DNA from: Coptis chinensis
Lineage: Eukaryota; Streptophyta; Magnoliopsida; Ranunculales; Ranunculaceae
DNA length: 64,000 nucleotides
Assembly: GCA_015680905.1 (NCBI GenBank)
Contig: CM027378.1
Location: forward strand, 76,537,501 to 76,601,500
Direction: 5' to 3'
Shown: positions 35,322-47,889 of the stretch, piece by piece
Layout of the letters: every line of letters begins with the position of its first letter
How positions within the stretch are numbered: the stretch's first letter is position 1
Program-made: the position numbers and the translations under genes
The notes under the pieces: generated by a model
Told to the model about the DNA's origin: nothing
Database searches by the model: none
The model's input: only the letters and a program-made list of their open reading frames with translations

Positions 35322-38300
35322 TGTACTAAGTCAACTATATCTAATAATAACATAACGAAACTAAAACTTACTCTATACTTACACTGGTATAGGCCAAATC
35401 ACAGATAAGGGTGGAATTTGAGCCGAGAGCTCGGAGCTCGGCTTGGGCTTGGCTCGTTTAAGCTCGTCTCGAGCTTGCTCGTTTAACTATATGAGCCGAG
35501 CTCGAGTTCAAATTAAAGCTCGTGTAACAAATGAGCTTGATGAAGCTCAGCTAGTTTAGCTCAAATAGTATATTTATAGTGTAAAATAACCGAGCGGTTC
35601 AGGCTCGGCTTGGGCTTGGCTCGTTTAAGCTCGGCTTGAGCCCGCTCGTTTACTATATGAGCCAAGCTCGAGCTCAATTTAAAGCTCGTGTAATTAGCGA
35701 GACTAGCTTGAACATGGTAAAGCTCGGCTTGTTTAGCTCGAATTCCACCCTTAATCACAGAGTGGGTCACACCTGCATAACTAATCAATTCAACCCACCC
35801 TTCTGCAGAACATTGTGACTGCAACATAACTTACAATAAAACAAACATATCATATAAATAATTCCAATAATCTCATTGAACCAAATTTCACAACCACCAT
35901 CAATCATTTATTATAGATTTAACGTACACTTTGATATACCATCACAATTATTGTTTAGAGTTTCTTTAAGTGTCTCTAGAATCACGTCGTCTCTATGTCT
36001 TACCTAGTTTCCATGGCTACCACAATCACTACCTAACGCCGAACATGTACATCCACATGCCTCCCATCACATAATAAACCACTCCGTGCGTAGCTATCCT
36101 AAGCAGGATATTACATACCAGGTAACCCTCACACGAAAGTCATTATGTGAGTACTGCCACTATTCGACATAAAATATCGCGCGTCTCGTTCTAATTTTGT
36201 GAACGGAATAATCAAGCCATTATTTGGCTATGCCAGAAGGGCCATTCAGATTTACTGAAACGCTAGAAGGGCCAATCATATCACATACGCCCATCACAAG
36301 GGCCAGTCACATGAGTTGTGGTAGCTAGGTTCTAGGATTTTCGATACGTTATTTATTCAAGTGTCATACATTTATATCTCATAATCATTCTTGTTCTATC
36401 TCATGCCAGTATACTTAATTGTACTGAAGCTCAATGTTTATTATTATAATAAAATCCACATTATCACGTGCTAATACTATCCATTGCACGATATCCAAGC
36501 ATCTCTATATCAAATTTCAAAACTTATTATTTCACATGCCAATCATATATTGCACTACACCATATGGAATATTTCAAGCCTTCATCCATACTACAATTCA
36601 TTTAAGTAGTAACTCATAATAGTAATCAATCATGTAATGTATTCGTTCAATATATTTATGTGAACTCAATTCACCATCAAAGCCCAATACTAAAGTCCAT
36701 GAATCTAAGTTCGTATATAATTTAATTCTCATAAAAACGTATATATCTAAGTCTTATAAGAATTCCCCTCTTGTTACGTGCCAATATTTATATGTTTTAC
36801 ACACTACTCACGTCAAATCTTAATTAGATAATGACAAACCAATTTATACTGGCTTTCGCAGTATTCTATCATTGGACTTGTCCATACAATTTACAACATA
36901 AAATGTAACACAATTATATAGTCAAAAGTCCACAATCAAATCCCGAAACCAAAACCCAAAAGTCTAAATATTTAAAGACCCCATTGGATCTATTTTAATT
37001 TATATGGACCGGCCCCAAAACAAAGTTGAAACTGGCCCAAAGAAAGCTAATTGTTTTCGGCCCAAGCCAACTAAAAATAAAACTGAAACTGGCCCAAAAC
37101 ACAAATGGGTTCGGCCCAAAGAATACATGAAATTTTGTCCCAAAGACTAAACTGAAAAGGCCTAAACAACTAACTTATTTCAGCCCAACCAAACAAAATA
37201 GAACTGGCCCAACCAAACCAAACCAAATAGAATTGGGCCCAAAGAACTAAACCAAACTGGTCCAAACTCAAAAGAAAACTTGCCCCAAGCCCAACTAAGA
37301 GGAACAGGATCGCTCCTGGTCTCTTCTTCTTCCTCCAGCGCCGGCCACTCTCCTCCACCTGCCACCACAAACCTCCACACACCCCCATACAAAAACCCAC
37401 CGAAATTTGTTAGGGTGAAAAATCTCACAACTTTAATAAAAGCAAAATCATTCAATCATTCAATCAATATTCTTTATCAAAACTAGATCTAAGAATTCTC
37501 AACCTCCATTAATGAATTCTACAAGCTTCGACAGCCCCCCTCCAATCCAACATTCAATCAAACATCACTAACCAACCCTAAACCAACCAATTAAACATCA
37601 CTACAACAACAAGAGTTCAATAAAAAAAAAATAGGAGAGACGACGCCATTGATGCCGGATTCCAAGCTTCGACAGCCCCATCCATCGATTCTAAACCCGA
37701 CATCCCCCATAACCCAACAATCCACAATCAATCAAAAATCACAACCACTAAAGTTCAAATCATATAATAAAATAATTATACTGGGCGATTTCGGGGCTTT
37801 AGCCACCATGGACAGCCCATAAGCTTTAACAAATAAACTTCCAGAGTTTGTTTTACAGTCGTCCAAACAATATGTTAACCCTTAAAACAATTCGACAGAA
37901 TGATATTATCAACAGTAAGCAGAACAAAAAAAATATATACTAAGCGGAATCAAAACCTTGACAGTAAAGCTTTTCCTTCCCGCAGGTTCGGTAAAAATAG
38001 ATTTAAAAATATAACTACTCACCTGTATCGCGAAAAACGTATCTAGAATATGAAAGAAAAATTGATTCCGCGCCAGCTATAATACACATGATCCGTGCTC
38101 CTTTCTTCTTTGTTTTAACTTGTCTAGTTCTAATGAAAAATTAGTTTTTTTTCTTAAAAACCTCTATTTTTGAAAAACCATCCCATTCTAAAGAATTCTT
38201 CCATATTTTACTTTAAGAAACTTTCCATATTTTCTCCCATAAATTTCGGAATTATTCTCTCCCTGTTTCCTTATTAATACAATCTCTATACATTATTTTA

Positions 38301-38485
38301 AAACTTAAAAACTTTCCTATTAAATCATTTTCAAACCAAACAAACTATTTTCCCTCTTTTTTCCGAAAAGTCAAACATATATTCACTCCACTTAACTTAA
38401 GACTTAGTCAATATTATATTACTATTATTATTATTATTTTGCAAAATAATTAATTTTGGACATTTAATAAAATGAGGGTGTTACA
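35322..38485 (-). mobile_element. Solo LTR, 3.2 kb
   Basis: On the plus strand it begins TGTACTAAGTC and ends GAGGGTGTTACA, so on the minus strand it reads TGTAACACCCTC...TTAGTACA, with the TG/CA ends of an LTR. It is flanked by a perfect 5-bp duplication, CAAAC (35317-35321 and 38486-38490). No internal domain is present between the ends, so this is an LTR-LTR recombination product. The long CT/GA-rich middle and many splice-like sites resemble LTRs of Tekay/Del-type chromoviruses, by inference only. It holds a MITE at 35406-35753. Confidence 0.85.
35406..35753. mobile_element. hAT-type MITE with 8-bp TSD
   Basis: 348 bp with inverted ends: left TAAGGGTGGAATT, right AATTCCACCCTTA. The duplication ATCACAGA is at 35398-35405 and 35754-35761. 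The interior holds two copies of about 165 bp built on gctcggcttgggcttggctc, and many agctcg words. Non-coding. It is younger than the solo LTR it sits in. Confidence 0.92.
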
Positions 38486-41400
38486 CAAACTCCCGAGACT
38501 ATCATTCCAGTTGAGAAGAGCCCCGCATTGATTGAAGTGCCAGAAAAAGAGAAAATAGAATCTAAAATGGAATATGAGTTCTTGAGAGCATACGATGATC
38601 TCTTTATTCAAGTGGTTGAAAAACCCAGTTTGCCATATGTCGCATCATCCAAGCCTCATGAAGAACAACTACTACCACACTCACACTCTCTTGGACAATT
38701 CAAACATGACGGGTTATTACATAAATTCCATGATGGTTTACATAAGCTTTCTTTTAACATTCTGCATCTTACACTCTGCATGCATTATATCATTCTATTT
38801 AGGGGTAAATGCTTTCATATGTTTTCCTATATTGATCCCCAACTGTTTAGACTATTAGTATATAGTTAACAGCATATCATCCATCTCATATGCATAGTCT
38901 TGAGGAATCTGACTTAAAACAACCCCACATATAGTCTTGAATATCTGACTATAAAAGATTCATGTTATGTTTTCTTGATGTATTCCATGGGAGTGCATTA
39001 TAAAAGTAACTGAACCACTCTACTTGGAGTGTGTGGTTGTAAGTGCCAGAGCTTTTAGTCCACGTATACCTTGCATATTCCTTGTTAGCACTTTTACTCG
39101 TAGTTTGAGTAGTGTACCTCTATGGAGCAAGTATAAAATTTTCTTTTTTCTTTATTTTACACTTCTTTTTAGAATAGCTTTTCTATTCCTGTCATTTACA
39201 ATTCCTGTCTTTATTTTCATTTCCCTGTTTTCTATTTTTACATAAACATTTTTCTTTCAATCTCACCTTTGACTCTGAGTAGTCTTTCCTCTATAAAAAA
39301 GAGATGTGAAACAAAGCAGAGAGCGATGGGGATTAAGTGAAGGTGTCTTACGGTTCTCTCTCATGGTTGTTTAATTAGTATGTCTCGTCTTCCATAGGCA
39401 TGCCAAACCATGGGATGGTTGGCAATTGGAGCCCTTTTATTTTGAAAACTTTTTCCTTCTTTGGGAGATTTTTAGTTGTTTCGAGTTTCGTCTTACAATC
39501 TAGTTGGAATGGCTTTAACTAGGGCTAACTAGAGAGTAGGAGAGGAAAGACTAGATTATCTAGAAATACAGCTAGTCCTCTTCACTAGATTTGCTTACTT
39601 GCAAAACAAGAGGTGGAAGATCTAGCGAGACCAAACCATGGGATGGTTCGCAATTTGAGTCACCTAAATTCAAAAATCTTTTCCTTCTATGGAGAGGATC
39701 ACTCTCCTCATAGTGATTTTTCTTAGTAGTAGTTTTCTCTTTTTTTTTTGTTATTGTTTTAAGTAATTTAGGAACAAAAACCCAAAAAGCCAAAAAGAAA
39801 AACCTTTCTCTCACCCTTTCATAAAAGTTCTTGTTTTTCCTGTGCTTATAATAGAGTTTCTCGATACACTAATAGTTACATGATTTTCTAAAACACGGGC
39901 AATGGATTCCACATAGACCAACCCTTAGAATTACGCAATCTCCATTCTTCTAAGGGCGGTTTGAGGATCAGTTATATGTTATTAAGGGTTACCCATATCA
40001 CCATGATATTCATACGAGACATCTTAAGTCTTGTACAGTAAATCCCCCAACACACATAACTGAAGCCACAGTCTTACTAGATTGAGTTCAATAAAGAGCC
40101 CACACGAAATTTGCCTAAGATCACCTGTTATGGTTTGTTTTTCAAAGTTAGCTTTAGAAATCACAGCTTTTGAACGAGTTATCTTTATAACATCTCTATA
40201 TAGTTTTCAAAACTTGAGGATATAAAAATTAAAATCTTACACCCTAGAGTAACCAAAATGATACTGGATAAACGAATGATTTTATCTTCCTGTAAAAACT
40301 CTCTATATGGTTAGAGATACCTTTTGAGGGGGGGAAAAGTTCATGGTAAAATAATTACGTAGCTTACTATTTAGATAAACCATGTATTTCTAGTTCTATA
40401 TCCAGCAACCCACACTCCAAACTTGTTTGGGGGTGGTATATTCTCATCACGAAGAATAAAGTATAGGTTACTGCCGTTTTTGCTCATGTTCCTATGGTAA
40501 TCTCCTTCATTTTCTTCATACTTTGAGGACAAAACATATTTCTGTTTAGGTGGTGGTATAGTAATGTTCTGCAAAAACTAGGCATTTATTATATTGCATT
40601 CTTAGATTAGATAGAATTAGTATATTTCTATTTTTCTTTCTTTCTTTAAATATTTCGAAAAGACCAAAAATATTTTTCTGTTTAGTACTAAATGTCTTGT
40701 TTTCCTTTTTCTATGATGAATAAATGATTTAGAAGTCTCATTATAGCAATAGAGTAACAATTCGTTCTTCGAACTCATACTAATATACATACAATAGTTT
40801 CTGCATCTTTTCATGAATGACATGCATCAGCATTTGATTGTATATAGCAGTAAGTTTCCGAGACCAAGGTTAGAACAGTTAAGTTTCATATCCTGTGAGA
40901 ATCTAGCCAAAAGCCTCATCTGAATGATTATTGAGTGATGACACAAGGATGTCCGGATAGAGAGATAACACGTCCACTTGGTTGATCACCACGCATATCC
41001 TAGGAGAGAATTTAGGCCCTTTTTGGATCGATATAGCCAAATAAATGTTAAAAACCCAAAAAGATAAATTTTCCTCTAGTTACTCCCCTTGAGCCTTTAC
41101 CAATTTCTAAAAGCCTTTTTATTTCTTTGCCATCAATCCCTAACCCGTTACTACACACACAATAAAAAGTGTACCCAGCTGATGAGTTGAGAATTGGATG
41201 AACTGTGAAAAGAGAAGAGAAGGCATTGTACAAAAACAGAATAGTGAAAAGCTTCGAAAAGAAAAGAAAGAAAAGATTCAAAAAATTGAAATCTCCCAAA
41301 AGTTCAAAATTAAAATGAGTCGAATTCAAAAGAAACAAAAGCAAAGTTAGAACTACCAAAAATCAAAATCATATGGAGTCACATAGCCCAAGGGCTAAAT

Positions 41401-42151
41401 AATGAATCACAAATTCAAAAGCAAAATAACAAAACGAGGTTTTTCTCTAACTACAAATATCCTGAAGACCTATTTTCTCAACTTATCAGAGTTTGTTTTC
41501 CCTTCATTTTTATTTCTAAACTACTACCTTAACCCCATAATTTCTAATAAAAGACCTCTAGCTCAACTAGGAATAGGGTGGTGTGATAGTAAGTGGATAT
41601 TGTGATCAATCGACCCCAGTTTCTTTGGACATCATTCGTGTATGTGAGGAATATAAGTGTCTTCTACACTTGAGAAAATGAAACTTGAGGGAATCTATCA
41701 GAGAGTTGTGATTGCAACACACCCCTGTGAGAACCCAACTTATGGACGCTCTCCAAAAGTTTCGAAAACGACTCTGCTTTTGTATTTCACCGCTCATGCT
41801 TTGCACATTTATCTTTAGATGATTAAACTACTGTATATATATTATTCTGAGTTCAAAAAAGCTTTTCTTTATTCCCTCGCTGATGAGATGTATAGACCTC
41901 TAATAATAAATAAGGAAACGAGACCCTTTGTACTAAATAGAGGAAGTTTGTGAGTACCTTATCTGGAAAACTCTCAGGAGGCTTAAGCTCGTCCACTATG
42001 GAAGTTCTAGTAGTTTAAGGCCTTGTTGCATATGGTCAATACAATCGCACTCTGCAAAACGAGACTAGTATAATAAATCACACAATTGTGATCTTAGTTT
42101 TTCTCTCTCATCTTTTGCTTGAGGACAAGCAAAATGCTATTTGGGGGTAGT
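38486..42151 (+). other. 3' internal region of the 17.6-kb element
   Basis: It resumes after the solo LTR with an acidic open stretch (38486-38869, with IEVPEKEKIESKMEYEF and YDDLFIQVVEK) resembling the end of the degraded gag-like region. The remainder is non-coding. From about 40790 it matches 44285-45215 (+) and 46860-45925 (-), showing several family members nearby. It ends in a purine-rich tract at 42140-42151. Confidence 0.5.
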
Positions 42152-43110
42152 TGATCAGTCCCTAAATGTGTGTTTTATTACCTTTACAATGCTTTAATTA
42201 TGTTCTTCTTATGCTTAATGAACAGACAACTTATAGTTTTTGCTACCGTTTGTAGGATACATGTCATTTAGGACGTATATTCCTAATACGTGCATTTTAG
42301 CACGAAAAGGATTACTATTGACGCTGCTTGGGAAGATTCCAACTTATGAGCAAAAATGCCAAAAAGTCAAAGTTAAATGTCAAAGTCAACTTTCAAAGAC
42401 TCAAGGACTTAAAGCTAAAATTTATGGACTCAGGGACTTAAAGCCAAAATCAAGAATTCAATTGTATGGGATTAAGGCAAAGCCTACAAGCTTAAAGGTT
42501 GTTTCTAGAAGGAGGGGCAAATATGTAATTGGGGTCCTATATAAACCAAAGAGATATAGAGAATTAGTTATCCAATATTTTAAGGTCCAAACCATTTGGT
42601 TTGTTAGGAGTAGAAACCCTAGAGCTAATCTTTAGTCATTAGGAGTAGATTAAATGTTTTAATTTAATAGTGTAATTTGTTATTTACTTGTTTTCCATTT
42701 TTATGTTCTTCAAGCTTTAAGTGATTTAATACAAGTTTTCAATATTAACTTTAATACAAGTTTTCATTCTTCTTTTCAATACAAGTTTTCTCTACTTATC
42801 TCATCTTTGATTAAATCCCAAACACTAGTTATACTTATTTGACAAGTTAAAATGAGTATGACTTTGTGAGCAAGATATCCATCAAAACTAAATTTATTCC
42901 ATGTTTTGATTCAACAAGAAGTTAAAAGCAAGTTTTAATCCATCTACAAATCAACCAAGAGTTTCATATTAAGAAGTAATTTCAAATACCCATTAAAAAG
43001 TAGGAGAGAAGAGTTACAAGTCTAGTTTTTCCAACCATAAAACCCATCCTCCAAACAAAGGATTCAAGATGAACAACACAACCCTCAACACCACTATTCT
43101 ATTGCAATCA
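42152..43110 (+). repeat. 3' LTR of the 17.6-kb element
   Basis: 959 bp; partner of 25489-26458. Followed directly by the second TGTGT. Confidence 0.88.
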
Positions 43111-43169
43111 TGTGTCCTCAGGAGTATAAAGCTATGCAGACTGCATTGAAGAATAAGAGGAAGAAGTGA
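43111..43169 (+). pseudogene. 3' end of the ORF interrupted at 25488
   Basis: After the TSD, the frame that was open at 25488 (ending ALMC) continues without shift as PQEYKAMQTALKNKRKKK and stops at TGA 43167-43169. The basic, Lys-rich end makes a plausible protein C-terminus. This shows the retrotransposon landed inside a coding exon. Confidence 0.6.
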
Positions 43170-43499
43170 TGCAAACTTTACTTGATGTTATTCTTGTTTC
43201 AATGTGATGGTGTTATGTTTGGTACAATGGTTGTAAGGTGTCATGCTTTTGATTGTTATGTTTATGGTCTTTATGTTTATGTTTTATTATGGATGTTTAG
43301 GAAAAGATGATTGTTATGAAGTTTATTATGGATTATTGATGTTGTTATGCTATGCTTATCCTTGTTTTTTCAATGTTATAAAGTTTATGAAATTAAATGA
43401 AGTTATCATATGTTTAGTGTGATGAAATGCAAATTATTCCCTTGTTGATTTATATAGTTTATTTTCATTTTATGTTCCAATAGTGTGGTTGTATCTGTT

Positions 43500-43798
43500 A
43501 TGGGAACTCTGAGAGGTGATAGGGTGTTTGTGTTGCACTATGATGGTTTTTGGATGCCTTTTGCACCTAGAAAGGTTAATTATTCTATGTATAGAGGTGT
43601 GACTATGAGGTAAATGGTGATGAGATGTGTTACCTTTATTTACTTAAGGAGATACATAAGAAGTTTGGGGATGACAAACCAATGTCATGTGTCAAATTCA
43701 TTACTAGGGGACATCTGACTTACTTCAATAATGATAAGGATATGTTGAAAATGTGGGATTTGATTAAATTTGAAAGGGATAGTATCATTTGTTTGTAA
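43500..43798 (+). pseudogene. MULE transposase N-terminal fragment (PB1-like region)
   Basis: ATG at 43500 gives MGTLRGDRVFVLHYDGFWMP and then NYSMYRGVTM before a TAA. Shifting frame near 43612 restores EVNGDEMCYLYLLKEIH, FGDDKPMSCVKFITRGHLTYF and MLKMWDLIKFERDSI to TAA 43796. The hhhHYDG-hh--YRGG pattern followed by VNGDEMCY is typical of the N-terminal part of plant Mutator-like transposases. The remaining domains are not adjacent; an LTR starts 24 bp further on. Confidence 0.6.
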
Positions 43799-43821
43799 CC
43801 CCATCAAGTTTTGAAGATAGC

Positions 43822-44284
43822 TGATCAGCTCCCAAATGTGCGTTTTATTACCCTTACATTGCTGCATTACAACCCTTTTTACGCTTAATGAAAAGATAAC
43901 TCATAACTTTTATTGCCTTTTTCAAGTTACAACCCTTCAGACCACTTATCATAAAAGCTGCGTCTTAGCATTAAAAGGATCCTTAATTATGTTTATTATG
44001 AAGACTAGAAGCTGCTATAAAAAAGTGCTGAAAAAGTCAAAGTCAAAGTCAAAGGTCAAAGACTCAGAACCAAAGAGCTGAAAGTCAAAGTCCTCAACTC
44101 AGAAAACTAGAGATAGATATCCTTAACACAAAAGATGGCTTTCTCTAAAACCTATCTTGATCAAGAAGAAATCAGAAAGCAAAAGGAAAAAACAAAAACA
44201 TAAAGTAAAGGGTGAGGTGCCTCAAATGTAATGGAGAAGGGCAAATCAGTCATTTGTATAAAGTAAGGGTACAATAGTTTATGT
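43822..44284 (+). repeat. Partial LTR of the TGATCAG family, plus orientation
   Basis: Starts TGATCAGCTCCCAAATGTG, a sub-type differing from the LTRs of the 17.6-kb element (GTCCC). It loses similarity after about 460 bp and joins internal-region sequence at 44285. Confidence 0.65.
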
Positions 44285-45215
44285 TTCTTTTCATGAATGA
44301 CATGCATCAACATTTGATTGTATATAGTAGTGAGTTTCTGAGACCAAGGTTAGAACAATTAAGTTCCATATCCTGTGAGAATATAGCCAAAAGCCTCATC
44401 TAATTGATTATTGAGTGATGACACAAAGGATGTCCAGATAGAAAGACCACACGTCCACTTGCTTGATCACCATGTCATATCCTATGAGAGAATTTAGGCC
44501 TTTTTTAGATCGATACAGCCAAATAAATGTTAAAAACCCAAAAAGATAGTTTTTCTCTAATTACCCCTCTTAAGCATTCACCATTTTCTAAAAGCCTTTT
44601 TATTCTTTGCCATAAATTATTAACCCGTTACAACACACGATAAAAAGCTTACCCAACTGAAGAGTTGAGAATTGGATGGATATCATGAAAAAGAGAAGAG
44701 GAGACCTTGTACTAAAACAGATCAGTTAGTTGCTTCAAAAAGAAAAGAAAGAGAAGAAAAGAAAAACCCATCAAAAACCAAAACTCCACAAAAATCAAAG
44801 GAGTCAAAAATCGAATATCCCAAAAGTTCAAAATATAAAAGAGACGATATCAGAAACAAAAGCAAAATTAGAACTCCCAAAATTCAAAATTATATGGTCT
44901 CACAAAGCCAAAGGGCTAAAAGGATGAATCACAATTCGGAAGCAAAGAACAAAACGATGTTCTTCTCTAGTTACAAGTATCTCGAAGACCCAATTTCTCA
45001 ACTTATTAGATTTTGTCTTTCCCTTCCTTTTTCTTTCTAAACCATCACCCTAGCCCTGTAATTTCTAATAAGAGACCTCTAGCTCAATTAGGAATAGGAT
45101 TGTGTGATAGTAAGTGGCCTAGTAAGCGTGATCAATCAACCCCGGTTTCTTTGGATGTCATTTGAGTATGTGAGGAATGTAAGTGCCCACTACACTTAAG
45201 TGAACGAAACTTGAC
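44285..45215 (+). repeat. Internal-region copy, left arm of an inverted pair
   Basis: From atgacatgcatcaacatttg to about 45215 it matches 40790-41700 in the same orientation and 45925-46860 in the opposite one. The open frame at 44672-45040 is Lys-rich and low-complexity and not considered a gene. Confidence 0.65.
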
Positions 45216-45444
45216 TGTTGACTTTGACTTTTTCAACACTTTTTCATAGCAATTTCTGGTCGTCGTAATAAGCGTGCTTAAGGCTCCTTTAGGTGCTAAG
45301 ACACATCTTTTATGATAAGTGGTCTGAAATTCTCTATAACTTAAAAAAGGCAATAAAAGCTATGAGTTGTCTTTTAATTAAGCGTAAGAAAGGCTATATT
45401 ACGACAATATAAGGGTAATAAAATGGACATTTGGGAGCTGATCA
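45216..45444 (-). repeat. Partial LTR of the TGATCAG family, minus orientation
   Basis: Read on the minus strand it starts TGATCAGCTCCCAAATGTCC and matches 43822-44050. The purine tract before it on that strand (tatttaggggtgg) marks it as a 3' LTR whose internal region lies to the right. Confidence 0.65.
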
Positions 45445-47480
45445 CCACCCCTAAATAGCATCTTACTTGTCCTCAAGCAAGGATGAGAGAAAAAACTAAG
45501 ATCACAAATGAGTGATTTATTTCAAGTTATACTAATCTCGTTTCGCAGAGTGCGATTGCATTGACCATATGCAACAAGGCCTTAAACTACTAGAAATTCC
45601 CTAGTGGACGAGCTTTAAGTCTTGTGAGAGTTTTCTAGTGAAGGTACTCGCAAACATCTGCTATTTAGTACAAAAGGTCTTGTTTCCTTATTTATTCTCA
45701 GAAGTCCATACATCTCATTAGCGGGGAATAAGAACAAGCTCCTTTGAACTTAGAATAACATATGTACAATAATTTAATCATCTAAAGTTAAATGTGCAAA
45801 ATATGAATAATGAAATGCAAAAGCAAAGTTGTTTCCGAGGCTTTTGAAGAGTGTCCTTAAGGTGGGTTCTCACATGGGTGTGTTGCAATCACAACTCTTT
45901 AATAGATTCACTCAAGGTTCGTTCTCGCAAGTGCAGTGGGCACTTATATTCCTCGCATACTCAAATGACTTCCAAAGAAATGGGGTCGATTGATCACGCT
46001 TGCCACTTACTATCACACCATCATATTCCTAATTGAGCTAGAGGCCTTTTATTAGGAGTTACGGGACTAGGGTGATGGTTTAGAAAGAAAAATGAAGGGA
46101 AAAACAAAATCTGATAAGTAGAGAAACTGGGTCTTCAAGATATTTGTAACCAGAGAAGAACCTCATTTTGTTATTTTACTTCCGAATTGTGATACATTCT
46201 TTTAGCCCTTTGGCTTTGCGACTCCATATGATTTTGAATTTTTGGGAGTTCTAACTTAGATCTTGTTTCTTTTTGCTTTTGTTTATGATATCGTCTCCTT
46301 TTGATTTTGGCTTTTTGGGAGATTCGATTTTTTACTCCTTTGATTTTTTTGGAGTTTTGGTTTTTGATGGGTCTTTCTTTCTTCTCTTTCCGTTTCTTTT
46401 ATAAACAAATAACTATTTTGTTTTTGTACGAGGTCTTCTCTTCTCTTCTTCTGATATTCATCCAGTTCTCAACTCATCAGCTAGGTAATCTTTTTATTAT
46501 GTGTTGTAACGGATTAGGAATTTTTTGTGAAGAATAAAAAGGCTTTTTAGAAAAAGGTGAAGGCTCAAGAGGGTTAACTAGAGGAAAAACTATCTTTTTT
46601 TGGGTTTTTAACGTTTATTTGGCTATATCGATCCAAAAAGGGCCTAAATTCTCTCTTAGGATATGGCGTGGTGATCAAGCAAGTGGACGTGTGGTCTTTC
46701 TATCCGGACATCCTTTGTGTCATCACTCAATAATCAATCAGATGAGGCTTTTGTCTAGATTCTCACAGGATATGGAACTTAATTGTTCTAACCTTGGCTT
46801 CAGAAACTCACTGCTATATATAAACAAATGTTGATGCATGTCATTCATGAAAAGATGTAGAAACTATTGTACGTATATTAGTCTCAGTACGAAGAGTGAA
46901 TCCTTACTTTGTTGCTATAATGAGACTTCTAAATTTTTTTCATTATAGAAAAGGAAACAAGATTTTTTAATACTAAACTGAAAAATATTTTTGGTCTTTT
47001 TCAAAAAAAATTTTAGAAAGGAAGAAATATACTATTATATCTACTATATAGAAAATGCCTAGTTTTTGCAAAATATTACTATACCACCCCCAAATAGAAC
47101 TATGCTTTGTCCTCAAAGTATGAAGAGATAAGAAAAGAGATTACCATAGAAACAAGAGCAAAAATGGCGATGCACCTGTAATATGTTCTTCATGATGAAA
47201 ATACGCCACCCCCAAATAAGTTTGGGGCGTGGGTTGTTTGATATAGAACGAGAAATACATGGTTTATTATACTATGTATAATTATTCTACTATGAAATCT
47301 TTTTGGGTTTTTGTATTTTTGAAAACATATATGAAATACATGAAAGAAAAATGGAAAATTTTGGCATGATGTATCTGTTTTACCTTCTACTCATATACCA
47401 AATTCCCACAAGAAAACAAAGTAAAACAAGCAGATAATATTAAGCATATCGTTAAACATATACTAAACGTCATGCACATA
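45445..47480 (-). other. 3' internal region of a minus-oriented family member
   Basis: It is the reverse complement of the material at 40790-42150. The part 45925-46860 forms the right arm of the inverted pair with 44285-45215. Non-coding. Confidence 0.55.
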
Positions 47481-47490
47481 AGAAGAAACA

Positions 47491-47662
<172 letters not shown>

Positions 47663-47889
47663 TACGGACACTTGGGAAATGCCTAGTTAGAATCCGTGCA
47701 TGACTCGTCTCGACGTCTAGAAGATCCTTCTCCTTGCCGACGTACGGTCCTAGCATGTCTATCACTACGCAGGAGCGCGTCTCTGATGCTCTGTAGTGTT
47801 TTAGTGACACTGTGCTGAAAACGTCGTTGCTCCTACTGGAAGGACCGCTGCTCCTCTCTGATGGTCTGCTATTTCGCTATAATGTTCCC

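Larger units (their letters stand above)
25489..43110 (+). mobile_element. 17.6-kb LTR retrotransposon with nested insertions
   Basis: The LTRs are 25489-26458 and 42152-43110. Both start TGATCAGTCCC and end TTGCAATCA, similar along their whole length. A perfect 5-bp TSD, TGTGT, flanks the element (25484-25488 and 43111-43115). A purine-rich tract (atttgggggtag) directly precedes the right LTR, giving plus orientation. The internal region has a degenerate gag-like stretch (28645-29553) but no recognisable reverse transcriptase, RNase H or integrase, so the element is non-autonomous or gutted. It contains a reversed Athila-like gag-pro fragment and the solo LTR 35322-38485. Other partial copies of the same LTR family occur at 43822, 45216-45444 and 53621-54833. 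Confidence 0.85.

Noticed and set aside
44672-45040. Lys-rich ORF of 122 codons
   Set aside because: Low-complexity A-rich retroelement DNA; not conserved as an open frame in the copies at 40790 and 46860.
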